From Dryococelus australis (lineage: Eukaryota > Arthropoda > Insecta > Phasmatodea > Phasmatidae), in NCBI GenBank assembly GCA_029891345.1, contig CM057003.1:11226209-11290208 (forward strand): DNA of 64,000 nt, in the 5' to 3' direction. Below the pieces are notes generated by a model. That model was given only the letters and a program-made list of their open reading frames with translations. It had not been told where the DNA came from and ran no database searches. Of this stretch, positions 47,238-57,611 are shown piece by piece. Each line of letters starts with the position of its first letter. The first letter of the stretch is position 1. Made by a program: the position numbers and the translations under genes.

Positions 47238-47478
47238 GGGGCCGCGGTGGCTGAGCGGTTAGACTGCTCGCTTCCCACCAAGGCGAACCGGATCACTCCG
47301 GATTTTCGCAAGTGGGAATCGTTCCGGATGACGCCACTGGTCGGCGGGGTTTTTCTCGGGTATCTCCCGTTTCCCCCGTCCTTATATCCGGCGCTGCTCC
47401 ATTCTCAACTCATGCCACCCTCTTTGGCTCTAAATACCTCGTTATTAAGAGCCTCCCAAATCTCTCAACTCAACTTTT
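47238..47478 (+). mobile_element. tRNA-derived SINE (family S), best-preserved head
   Basis: GGGGCCGCGGTGGCTGAGCG starts the tRNA head, with A box TGGCTGAGCGGTTA. The B box region is deleted (CGAACCGGATCACTCCGG). The core CGGATTTTCGCAAGTGGGAA, GGTCGGCGGGGTTTTTCTCG and CCGGCGCTGCTCC is intact. The tail has GAGCCTCCCAAATCTCTC. The head is tRNA-Ser/Leu-like (long variable arm). Confidence 0.9.
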
Positions 47479-47564
47479 CTTAGATCAGTATTTTGGACGC
47501 ACGTTGAATAGTTTCGAGGACAGGTAGACGGGAACCTTAACCTGACAAGATGAATTCAGCTATT

Positions 47565-47787
47565 TGCTGTTCATGGTAAAATGAGCACTTTTGAGGCCGT
47601 GGTTATTATTTTTATTTGAGCCAAATTTATTCTTTGACCCCCTTTCAAAATAAATATTACCATGTAAGTAATAAATACAGTGTATAACGCACTAAAGTTA
47701 ACGTCTAAGGCTAAAATAAAATATATTTATTGCCTATTATTCGAAATGAGAGGGCTTTCAAAAGTGCTCACGTTACCGTAAGCAGCC
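47565..47787 (-). mobile_element. Short MITE, 223 bp
   Basis: TTGCTGTTCATGGTAAAATG start and TTACCGTAAGCAGCC end followed by TA. Interior as in 6733 and 29341 with small deletions. Confidence 0.85.
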
Positions 47788-48339
47788 TATAATAGAACTT
47801 TTGCGAACTCCTGCAGTCAGATAGCGTATATCTTTATCGCGTTTCTATTTTGCTTTCATCGCGTTGCTCTCCAATCGTATCTTTAAGCTCAGCGGTAAGT
47901 GAGAGCACTGCAGAATATAATTGCTAGCTCAAGTTGTAGCTTCATGACTCCGTACTTTCTTCAAAGCTTGTTACTGAAAGGCACTGAGAGTGGTTTGAAC
48001 AAAGGACTCGCCCTCAGAACCTAGTTTGTAAACACCGAGAAAATAATGCCGACTTGTCGTGAAACAACTACCTATGAGGGGAGATAAGACGTTCAGCAAT
48101 TCAAGTGTTTGTCATTTTCGCTGTGGCGATAGTTCCCTCTTGTTAGAACTCGCCTTTCTCCAAACCCCCCGCTGTTATCCCGAGTGCTCAGATCTTCAGC
48201 TGGCAACTCCAAGAACATTGACTTATCATCCACGATGAAACGATTGTGACTGCAGAGGATAACTTACTCTTTGTTCTTGTCTACAACGACCTATTTATCT
48301 TCACTTCTTCCTGTAACTTCAGGGCTCCGGTTGCCTCTG

Positions 48340-48521
48340 CACCTAGTGCGCTTGCCAGCCTCCGTAGCTAGCCTGGACTCGATTCCTGGTGGCACAGCTC
48401 CCAGATTTCCGCACGTTAGAATCGTGCAGGACGATGGTGTTGGTCGGCGTATTTTCTCTAGGATCTCCCGTTTACCCTGCACCAGCATTCCGGTGCTGCT
48501 CCGTATCCGCATTGCCTCACA
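48340..48521 (+). mobile_element. tRNA-derived SINE (family S), 5' and 3' degraded
   Basis: B box GACTCGATTCCTGG, then TTAGAATCGTGCAGGACGAT, GTTGGTCGGCGTATTTTCTC, AGGATCTCCCG and CATTCCGGTGCTGCTCCG. The tail stops where R2 element sequence begins. Confidence 0.8.
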
Positions 48522-49030
48522 AAATATTTTGCTGTATCAGCTGTATATATTGGTTTGGCCAATCATTTGATTGCCTTCGTTCGAAAACACAGCCCGGAAG
48601 ATTGTTTGCTTTATTTGTGACAATAAGAATAGTAACAGTGTTCGTCAGTGAGGTTATTGATGCTTAATAATGATATAAACATCCTAATAAAACAAGTTCG
48701 ACAGGGAACTAAAAAGTAAAGCTGTAAAATTCGAAATATTTTTTTTGAGCACGTTGTCAAGTGTTTAAAATTTATATATCGTAAAACAGTCCAATCATGT
48801 GTGTGTTCGCTTTATTTCAGGTTACTAGGGCGTATACGCTAAAACTTTCGGGCTCAGATAATCTATCTTTGATTCTCGATCAGGCTTCAGGAGTTTTTTT
48901 TTATTTTTATTTTGTTAACTAAGACGCTTTAATATACGTAGAGCCATAGATATATTTGTTTGCACCATCCAGTTCATTGCCCCTTAGTTACAATTAATTT
49001 GGTTGCGCCAAACAAACTTTGTTTGATAGA
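48521..49030 (+). mobile_element. R2 TIR element, copy b, left end truncated
   Basis: TTTGATTGCCTTCGTTCGAA, AGTAACAGTGTTCGTCAGTG, then a tRNA-like block (48835-48895, TTTGATTCTCGATCAGG), a T-run, and AATTTGGTTGCGCCAAACAA match 61735-62590 in order. The left terminus is missing next to the SINE. Confidence 0.65.
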
Positions 49031-49399
49031 GGGAAATATTTTTGTCAGTGCATATTTGATCTTCTGGTGCGATTGGTTAATAGCTAATTATATAAACCAG
49101 TAATAAACTACATGAAAACAACAATCGAGGCACGTGTTACCTTGTCAAGATTGGCTAATCACTAACGCAGCAGTCAATAGACGAACATCCAAGGCTCTAC
49201 TTTAAAGAGAAAAGTGGAGTGTACTATACATTATCATTTAATTCGTGAAATTTTCCTTGCCTCATTTTTTACAGTGGCGCTAGTCGGACAGTCCGTTAAA
49301 TTATGACCAGTTCGAGTCAGTCGTCACGAATTTCCTGGATTTCAACTTTAAAATATCCATGCCTACCCGATTTGGGAAAACTGGGGCTGTTCCATGTAC

Positions 49400-49471
49400 C
49401 TGCCGTTTGGTGATGAAGAGAGCGGGCTCCGTGAGCGGCTCGGTTGACGGCTGCTGGCGGCTAGCGGCCAT
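49400..49471 (-). CDS. Candidate first coding exon, product unknown
   Basis: On the minus strand AAGGACATGG gives a good start context. 24 codons follow (MAASRQQPSTEPLTEPALF, then ITKRQ) and end exactly at CAG/GTACAT, a fair splice donor. The exon sits in the GC-richest part of the region, with a CpG-rich stretch upstream on the same strand (49472-49640) as expected for a 5' end. The next exon would lie at lower coordinates and was not found. No family recognised. A same-strand 80-codon frame in another register (49363-49605) is an alternative. Confidence 0.4.
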
Positions 49472-49655
49472 GTCCTTGGGCGCGAATCACGAAAGACAGC
49501 GATAACACCCCAAGCACCTTTTCTCACGTAATGAGGGGCGGCAGGCTCTGTCTCTCTGCGCGAGGCAGGCCGGCTACGTTGCTGCGCTATCACCAGTGAT
49601 GTCATCCTGCCGATCAGCCAGTGATAGCAATCTCCACGTGCCCTGCGTGTGTCAC

Positions 49656-49684
49656 GTCCAGCATGATGTCACATCATGCTGGAC
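49656..49684. promoter_or_regulatory. Perfect palindrome with ATF/CREB-like core
   Basis: Two perfect 14-base arms (GTCCAGCATGATGT and its complement) around one C. The core TGATGTCACATCA contains two overlapping CRE-like half sites. It lies between the candidate first exon on the minus strand and the TATA module on the plus strand, so it could serve both. Confidence 0.45.
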
Positions 49685-49794
49685 AATTTCCTCTCTGCTG
49701 ATTTGTATGGTCAAAGGTTTTCTGATTCGTCAGTGAATACAAGAAACCCCTATAATGAGAATTCCTGCCCGCTTCCTTAATTGTACATGTGATC

Positions 49795-49920
49795 TATGAT
49801 TGGTTGAACAGTGATACTACCCCGATAGGTCGTATTGCTTGCTTTTCTGTATAAATAAGGTCCTCACTTGCAGCTCGAGGTCGATTCACCACCTTCGACG
49901 ACAGCATCAGCAACCTATAG
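49795..49920 (+). promoter_or_regulatory. Core promoter-like module P2
   Basis: ATTGG at 49799, TATAAATA at 49850-49857 (51 bases later), then about 30 bases on a CGATTCACC initiator-like site, with TTCGACGACAGC downstream. The spacing and the GCTTTTCTGTATAAATAAGG context are shared with module P1 at 37655. No exon could be tied to it. Confidence 0.4.
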
Positions 49921-51240
49921 ATAAGTGGGACTTTGTAACAGAAATTTAAATTGGTGAGACATCATGGCTAAAATTAGGCAAATCACATTTTGTGATTCTA
50001 AATAGTAGCTGTAAGCGCCATGTTGGCGAGAAACTTTACAATTTTGTTCTTCTTTTGAGCTTGCTAGTTCACGATCTAAGACATAAGGGTAAATCATAAA
50101 AACTTTAGAAAAACATATAGTTTTTTAAAAATGAAGTATTAATGAATGATCAACTTACTTGAAATGTTATAGAGTTTTCTATATATATAACGCAAAGGTG
50201 CAAATTTTCAGGCTAGGCATTTAAAAACTCTTTGTAAATGCAAATATGCATGAATAATTTTAATGTAACCTTTTAAAATTTTGGTTGGCTACCTGACCTA
50301 TGGTGTAGCCAGGCCTAACTTTTGCAGTAATTTGATAGAATTTGAGACCTTTTGTAGAGGTAAAATAATAGTCTACAAATACATTTTGATCATTTTGGGC
50401 AATGCCCTCGAAATGTTTGGATTGTCATAATAGTTTTATATTTAGGCAAAAGTGCTTTGTGGACCCCAATGTCTGCCCAAAGAATTAAAGTGTAATAGAA
50501 GTTGAGAAATATTGTCATTTAGTATATGGCAGAACTAAGATACTCTCATTTTCAGTACAAATTTTTTTGCCAAAATGTTCATGTTAACACACATTTATTA
50601 CGTTTTTCGTAACTGTCAGAATGTCAGTAAAATTACTGTGTGCAAGATTTTCCCCCTTTTTGGAAAATCCTCGTTTTTGATCTGGGGAATTTGTAGGCCA
50701 AATATTAAAATTATTAATAAACTAATGTAAATTGCATATTGTGATATCGTTTTAAGTCTAGCCATGGAATATATTGTATTTTACATATGTTGCAGTCATT
50801 TAAAACATATATTCATTTTATATGATGGTATGTAACCAAACAAAGTTAATATTATTTAAAACATTATTGCCCATGTTTGGTGCTATTCTGTTGATTAAAA
50901 CGGATGGAAAAGAACAAAACAAAATTTAAAAAATTAAAAAATCTTTACAGTATATCATGGATTCTCTGTTCTTATTTATACAATGTTTTTAAATTTTGCT
51001 CTGATTATGAAGTTTCTCTGCTCAACGAGGGTCTCCTTTGTGTTTGAAAGGGGTGTTAAAGTCCACTTTGCCACTACCTTTATAGGAACAAGGGCGTAGC
51101 AATTTATCGCAGGGGAATTTTCGGAGCTCGAGTTATGAAATATAGTGTTATTCGGGAAGCAGTTATACTGCAATTCAAATTGTTGTATTTGACTTGACTT
51201 ACGCATCTTCTTTTATGACGTTCGTTTCAGTTATTCACAC
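49921..51240. other. AT-rich DNA without supported genes
   Basis: Short frames only, nothing recognised. Confidence 0.5.
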
Positions 51241-51503
51241 GGGGCCACGGTGGATGAGAGGTTAGCATGCTCGCCTTCCACCAAGGCGATCCGGGTTCAA
51301 TCCCCGGCCGGATCACTCCGGATTTTCGCATGTGGGAATCGTGCTGGACGATGCCGTTGATCGGAAGGTTTTCTTGGGGATATCCCATTTCCCTCGCCTT
51401 TTATTTCCGGCGCTGCTCCGTTCTCACATCAAATCACCATCATCGGCTCTCAAGACCTCGATGTCAATAGTCGTCCAAATCTCTTCACTCACTCGCTCAG
51501 TTA
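51241..51503 (+). mobile_element. tRNA-derived SINE (family S), nearly full length
   Basis: Head GGGGCCACGGTGGATGAGAG, B box GGGTTCAATCCCC, GGCCGGATCACTCCGGATTT, GCATGTGGGAATCGTGCTGG, CCGGCGCTGCTCCG, TCATCGGCTCTCAAGACCTC and a CTTCACTCACTCGCTCAG tail. The best single reference copy in the window at about 260 bp. Confidence 0.92.
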
Positions 51504-52076
51504 GTCACACTCTGACTACTACCAACGTAAAAGGACGTTGCAATGAGTTTGATGAAAACTTCTGTAGTAACCTGTGTATTCGATAAATTTTGACCTCTTC
51601 ATATTATGACCAACTCCACATTCAGTCAAATTCGCATTAAATCAGTTTCATTGAAAGTGTAAATTAATGCGTTTTTTTATTATCGAAAGATTTGAAATTT
51701 TCTTTATGAACGAATCTCAGCTTTTCTTTCCAACGACATACATATTTTTTTATAGCAAGCCTATTCGGAACTTACTATATTTGGATGCTTACCACCTAAG
51801 AATTACATTTGTCAGAATTGTCAAGGTCATCCTATTGGCGGGGCTCACTTCTTTAGCAAATAGGCGAATAGAAAGTCATTAGCTGACATCATTATTATAA
51901 AAAGATAACAACGTAGAACATTTTTGTAATATAAACTATACTAACAGGGTTCTCGGCAAACACAAGGCGAACCTTAATATGATTCTTTCCCGATTCAGCT
52001 ATCTTCGGTTGCATGGCCGAACAGAACCGATGATCAAGTGTTCGCAAACATTAAATGAAATGACGTAATCGAAAAA

Positions 52077-52080
<4 letters not shown>
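51504..52080. other. No gene supported
   Basis: AT-rich; a 71-codon frame at 51667-51882 is hydrophobic and unrecognised. Confidence 0.4.

Positions 52081-52133
<53 letters not shown>
52080..52133. repeat. (TG)n followed by T27
   Basis: 13 TG units then 27 T. On the minus strand this is a poly-A preceding a CA run. Confidence 0.95.
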
Positions 52134-52137
<4 letters not shown>

Positions 52138-52174
52138 CCATGTTTGGATATGGAAGGATTCAGGAGAAGGTACA

Positions 52175-52697
52175 CTAGTGTATAGTTTCGCATTTGGAAA
52201 ACGTCACGTCAGAACACAAATGGTTATTATCACCTGCACGTGACTGTACACAACGGGCCATCAAGTGCCATAAAGACAAACGACGCGTCACGGAGCGATA
52301 TTTTGCGATGCTCTTTTGTCGAAGGCTCGGCGATTGCTGGAAACGCCAGCGAAATGCACATTTCCCTTGCCTTCGGCATTCCTGTCCGACGACCTGCGAC
52401 GTTACGTCATCGCGCAAGTATTCGCATTGTTACCAGCGACAACTCTGCTGCGCGCTTTTATAACGGGTGTACGTGAGCTGGTGAAATATAATTTATTTTT
52501 TCTTCCCCCACGCTACCGTCTTTTGCGGCTGGCTTTCTGAACTTGTATTATACGTTTTACGGGCTGTAATTTGCAGCAGGGGCGTTGCGCGATGCAGACG
52601 GAGGGCAGAAGATCATCGTCTGGGAAATGTGCACGCACGCCGCATGAAGCCTTAAAGTGGGATGGACCACCCCAGCCCAAGGTCACAAAGTGAGGGA
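52175..52697. other. GC-richer patch, no gene recognised
   Basis: Three overlapping plus frames and one minus frame at 52175-52540. TTACGTCA (CRE-like) occurs near 52402-52409. Overlap suggests chance stop depletion. Confidence 0.25.
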
Positions 52698-52931
52698 GCT
52701 ATGCGGGTGATAGTAACACACACGCCTAGCGCCTCGTCGCTCCTGCGCCTAAGGCTTGCAGTGTTTCCGTCGTGACGCTGTACTGTGCAAATTAGATATG
52801 TAAGAGTGGTGTTTATTACACGCCATCTAAGGCCACAGATTAAAGTACGCCCGTATCTTTGTACTTTTCTCTTGCCGCTTAAGGAGACTGCATAGGCAAA
52901 CTATAAAAATGCGATATTTGACAGTTTTCAC
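52698..52931 (+). repeat. Dispersed repeat R3, copy b
   Basis: ACACGCCTAGCGCCTCGTCG, AGGCTTGCAGTGTTTCCGTC, GTGACGCTGTACTGTGCAAA, TTATTACACGCCAT and TTGCCGCTTAAGGAGACTGC parallel 21890-22136. The right edge coincides with the splice-donor side of the candidate exon at 52932. Confidence 0.7.
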
Positions 52932-53148
52932 GATCTTTCCAATCCAATTGAAGTTTAGCTTGTTCTAAAAAAGAATTCCTGAAATATTCCAGTTCCCATT
53001 CGTTGGCTAATGCACTAATCTCACTCTGCCAGGTAGCATGGGAGTAGGTCTGCATTCGCTTAAATTCGTCCAAGAAATGTCTTACAAACTCCGATACTAG
53101 TGAAGAAGAAAAAAACGCAATGTACTCATGTTTGAAGTGTAATTTGTT
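52932..53148 (-). CDS. Candidate internal exon of an unknown gene
   Basis: 72 open codons on the minus strand of strongly protein-like composition: aromatic and charged, with HFLDEFKRMQTYSHATWQ and a helical NEWELEYFRNSFLEQAKLQ stretch. The 5' edge follows TTTTCAATTTCACTCCAG, a good acceptor with polypyrimidine tract. The 3' edge at GATC/GTGAAA is a weaker donor (an alternative is ACT/GTCAAA). Phase is 0 in, 1 out. An in-frame TAA lies just upstream of the acceptor, so the frame is open only where an exon would be. No family recognised. Confidence 0.45.
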
Positions 53149-53678
53149 CTGGAGTGAAATTGAAAATTTTTATTGGTGACATTTCTTTTAATTTCCATAA
53201 ACAATCCTTCTGACGTATTTTCACACACGGGCTTGCAAATCAACGCTAATACCCGAAAAGCCTGCGGAGGGGAGTGGGGAGGAGGGAGTTAATAACAGCG
53301 GTGCAGCGAAAATAAATCTCCGCGCATTCATTCTGCATTTCCCACAAGACAGGCACGCGATTGTTAAAGGTTGTTGCAGGGGGCCTTTAGTTGCAAGGAG
53401 GGGATGCAGATTTGGCGCATCTCATTGACCCCCAGACAAAAGGGCACGCCCGAGGGAGGGTTGGTCCAGCCACAGACTCCAGGTACAACCGAAACCCCAT
53501 CTGCCGACCGCAATTTTTATCGCCTTGACCCGCCGAACCCGGAAAGAGGCTGGGCCTTACCTCAAAAATGGACGCGCAGCGCGGGAAAGCTACACCAACT
53601 ACGATACCGCAGTTGTCTGTGGCCGCGTTCCATTGGTGCACTGATAATTCATTACTGTTCTTCAGCAGTAGGGCGAGC

Positions 53679-53925
53679 GAAGAGATCTGAGCGGCTCTTA
53701 ACATCGAGATCTTGAGAACCGATGAGGGCGAAGCGAGTTGAGTATGGAGCAGCGCCGAAATGAAAGGGTGGAGGAAACGGGACATCCCCGAGAAAACTCG
53801 TCGACCAGCAAGTCGTCCTGCACGATCCCCACCCTAGAAAATCCGGGTGTGGCCGGCCGGAGAATTGAACTTATTTCGCTTTGGTGGGAGACAAGCAGTT
53901 TAACCGCTCTGCATCCTCTCCCCCC
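53679..53925 (-). mobile_element. tRNA-derived SINE (family S)
   Basis: The minus strand has a GCAGAGCGGTTAAACTGC head, a degraded B box, GGTCGACGAGTTTTCTCGGG, GATGTCCCG, GCGCTGCTCCATACTC, TCGGTTCTCAAGATCTC. Confidence 0.85.
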
Positions 53926-54015
53926 TTGTCGTCAACCGAGAAAGAATCATATTTAAGTTCGTCTTGTGTTTGCCAAGTATCCTGTTAGAAAGGTTTTACT
54001 TTTCTCTAGGAAGTT

Positions 54016-54220
54016 GGGGGCCGCGGTGGTGCAGTGGTCAGAGTATCTAGGCGGTCCGGGTTCGACTCCCGGATTTTCGCATGTGGGAATAGTGTATGAA
54101 GATACCGCTGGTCAGCGGGTTTTATCGGGGATCTCCCACTTCCCCCCCTTGCATTCTGGCGCTGCTCCATACTCACCTCGCACCTTGATGTAAAGAGCCG
54201 CCTAAACCTCTCAACTCTAA
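54016..54220 (+). mobile_element. tRNA-derived SINE (family S), internally deleted
   Basis: GGGGGCCGCGGTGGTGCAGT head, B box GGGTTCGACTCCC running straight into GGATTTTCGCATGTGGGAAT; the usual GGCCGGATCACTC linker is absent. Then GGTCAGCGGGTTTTATCGGG, GGCGCTGCTCCATACTCACC and a short tail. In opposite orientation to the SINE at 53679, only 90 bases away. Confidence 0.88.
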
Positions 54221-55366
54221 TAAATTCAGTGACTAACTTTCCCATCGCTATTTTTGTTAAAGAAGTAAACTCGCAAACATGGTCACCGTAGTGTAATATT
54301 AATGATTTTACTAACATGAAATTTTAACCCGCATTTAGCTGACTGTATTTTTGTACGAATTTTTTTTAAGACTTGTAATAGGTGCTGCAACGTGTCATTG
54401 TGTAAAGATGTGTGATTATTTTCTGGAACCTCTAAACGTTATTTCATATTAGTCCTGAAATTCGGAAACAGGACCGCAAACGTAAGGTTTTGTAATTTAT
54501 TTTAGTTATTATTTTATTTAAAAACTTTATCTTTTTATACAACTTAATAAAAAATTCTTAGTCCAACGGTTATCAAGATTGGTTAAGTAAATTCAAACAG
54601 CATCGTGTACCAGCGCCAATCTCCTGTAACCTACCGTTAAAACAAGGCTTCGAGCAGGTCGAAAGAAAAAAAGATTTCTTATAGGTAAAGACGTTACCGG
54701 AAAAATATATTAGCGAGTCTGTCAAGTCCATTTCACGTATCATGTTAATTACTTTTGTGCTTACAGTGAATGAAGGCGTAAATTTGCAAGTGCCATAAAT
54801 CAAACAGGTGTAACGTTGAACGATGTTTCGGCACCACGCCAGTGCTTCCACAGTGATCGATCAGTGGGTTGAATCCGTTGTTGAAGTGTGGGACGGTGCC
54901 AGCATATGCTTACAGAGCAACAAATCGCCTCGAAGAAACACCCGCTAAAACAACACGTGGCGTAGACATGATGAATCCCTTAGAGAAGAAGTTGCAGTCG
55001 AAACAAGTTGTTCACTCTGTCGCCAAATTGCACCGTACACTCTGAACCTGAAATATTGGAAATGAAGCCAAACCAGTGTCAAACAGTGGAAATGGCTAAG
55101 CTTTGAAATTAGTTTGCTACTTTTTGAGTTTTGCGGTGGTTGAATTTAACTGATTTAGAAGTCACTGCGTGGAGTTGTAAAAAACGGCTGGTACCTTCGA
55201 GCAGCTTATTTTTAACTCTATGAGGACGGCGAAATTAAAATAAGCTTGGAAGTGTGTCGTCTACGCATACCACTACAGGAGCACCAATTAATTATCTTGG
55301 CCTCTGTACTTCGACTTACCGCCGTCTTATGGTAAATATTACACACGACAAGCCTACCATACTAAA
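54221..55366. other. No gene supported
   Basis: AT-rich; a 92-codon minus frame (54573-54851) has no recognisable content. Confidence 0.45.
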
Positions 55367-55700
55367 GTCTATTGGCAGTTTCTTCACACTTTTTAAATCA
55401 AACCTTTGAAGAAAAAAAAACACTCCATGTATGACGTATTTGGTCTTATCCTAAATATATTTTCCACAAGCGTTTTATGCCTGTGTCAGTATAAAAGTAT
55501 CGTATTTTTTTGTTGCATTGAAATTGTGTGTATACACATATCTATAATTTATAACATTTTATTTATAATTAATATGAACCAAAACCGGGAGAATACATGT
55601 GTGTTGGTAATGCCTAGTAAAAAGTAGTTCTTATGCAAATATTATTACACTGAGTGCGCAAGAATGCGGTGCGTGTTTCTTCTTGTGTAATTTTCTAGAC
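55367..55700 (+). mobile_element. R5-type MITE, right end lost
   Basis: GTCTATTGGCAGTTTCTTCA, then AAATCAAACCTTTGAAGAAA, CCTAAATATATTTTCC, CACAAGCGTTTTATGCCTGT, TGTGTTGGTAATGCCTAGTA and GAGTGCGCAAGAATGCGGTG follow R5 in order. Similarity fades after GTGTAATTTTCTAGAC. Confidence 0.65.
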
Positions 55701-56050
55701 AGACTAGGGGGAGTGCCCTTGTCATCCATGATTTCTGTATTTTCTCTCATTATTTAATTTTCGGAGCCAATATTTAAAGACGGAGTTAGTCAAGGCACCG
55801 GTAACATCCTTACAGTAATTTTGAAATTCGACTTTTTTCAAATTATTAATTTCAATCCGTAACCGTGATCTAATATTACTTAATTATTTAACAATGCCAA
55901 TCCCACATGGGAAAATACAGGTATAAATGTAACAGTAGATTTTTCAAAAATTTTCGTAAAGGAGTCCTCTAAGACATGTTTAGCTTTGATATTTTATGTT
56001 TGGTCAAAAATATTAACTATGGAGATTTGTAAAAAAAAAAAAAAATTGTA

Positions 56051-57345
56051 GATAGAATGGATACTACCCTGGAAGTATAACTTAAGATAGAATGGATACT
56101 ACCCTGGAAGTATAACTTAAGATAGAATGGATACTACCCTGGAAGTATAACTTAAGATAGAATGGATACTACCCTGGAAGTATAACTTAAGATAGAATGG
56201 ATACTACCCTGGAAGTATAACTTAATATAGAATGGATACTACGCTGGAAGTATAACTTAAGATAGAATGGATACTACCCTGGAAGTATAACTTAAGATAG
56301 AATGGATACTACCCTGGAAGTATAACTTAAGATAGAATGAATACTACCCTGGAAGTATAACTTAAGATAGAATGGATACTACCCTGGAAGTATGACTTAA
56401 GATAGAATGGATACTACCCCGGAAGTATAACTTAAGATAGAATGGATACTACCCTGGAAGTATAACTTAAGATAGAATGGATACTACCCTGGAAGTATAA
56501 CTTAAGATAGAATGAATACTACCCTGGAAGTATAACTTAAGATAGAATGGATACTACTCTGGAAGTATAACTTAAGATAGAATGAATACTACCCTGGAAG
56601 TATAACTTAAGATAGAATGGATACTACCCTGGAAGTATGACTTAAGATTGAATGGATACTACCCTGGAAGTATAACTTAAGATAGAATGGATACTACCCT
56701 GGAAGTATAACTTAAGATAGAATGGATAGTACCCTGGAAGTATAACTTAAGATAGAATGGATAGTACCCTGGAAGTATAACTTAAGATAGAATGGATACT
56801 ACCCTGGAAGTATAACTTAAGATAGAATGGATACTACCCTGGAAGTATAACTTAAGATAGAATGGATACTACCCTGGAAGTATAACTTAAGATAGAATGG
56901 ATAGTACCCTGGAAGTATAACTTAAGATAGAATGGATAGTACCCTGGAAGTATAACTTAAGATAGAATGGATAGTACCCTGGAAGTATAACTTAAGATAG
57001 AATGGATACTACCCTGGAAGTATAACATAAGATAGAATGGATACTACCCTGGAAGTATAACTTAAGATAGAATGGATACTACCCTGGAAGTATAACTTAA
57101 GATAGAATGGATACTACCCTGGAAGTATAACTTAAGATAGAATGGATACTACCCTGGAAGTATAACTTAAGATAGAATGGATACTACCCTGGAAGTATAA
57201 CTTAAGATAGAATGAATACTACCCTGGAAGTATAACTTAAGATAGAATGAATACTACCCTGGAAGTATAACTTAAGATAGAATGGATACTACCCTGGAAG
57301 TATGACTTAAGATAGAATGAATACTACCCTGGAAGTATAACTTAA
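56051..57345. repeat. 35-bp minisatellite, 37 copies
   Basis: Unit GATAGAATGGATACTACCCT plus GGAAGTATAACTTAA. The array is exactly 37 x 35 = 1295 bases with no indel. Variants cluster: AATGAATACT at copies 9, 14, 16, 34, 35 and 37; GTATGACTT at copies 10, 17 and 36; ATAGTACC at copies 20-21 and 25-27. It follows a poly-A of about 15 bases. No frame stays open (35 is not a multiple of 3). Confidence 0.98.
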
Positions 57346-57611
57346 GCAGAGCTAAAGAAAAGTTGTACGTAACCGTGAATGGACTATGAAAAGTTTCACT
57401 ACTGGCTGGTTGTCAGCGAGCTGACCGGAAAATTGACTGCGTAACAATTAAAGTAACTTGTCATGAGTAGCATACCTACAACTCATATTCAGTTCCGCAA
57501 ATAAATAAAAATTAAACTTTTCGTTTAGAAAATTATAAATGTTGTGACGCAGTGCTCTTGTAAGACCACTTACCACTGCATATACGATTTTGAATTTTTT
57601 TTTCATTATTA

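Noticed and set aside
52175-52540. Gene in overlapping plus and minus frames
   Set aside because: Four mutually exclusive frames of similar length, none with recognisable content.
56051-57345. CRISPR array
   Set aside because: Units are contiguous 35-mers without unique spacers, and the DNA is eukaryotic.
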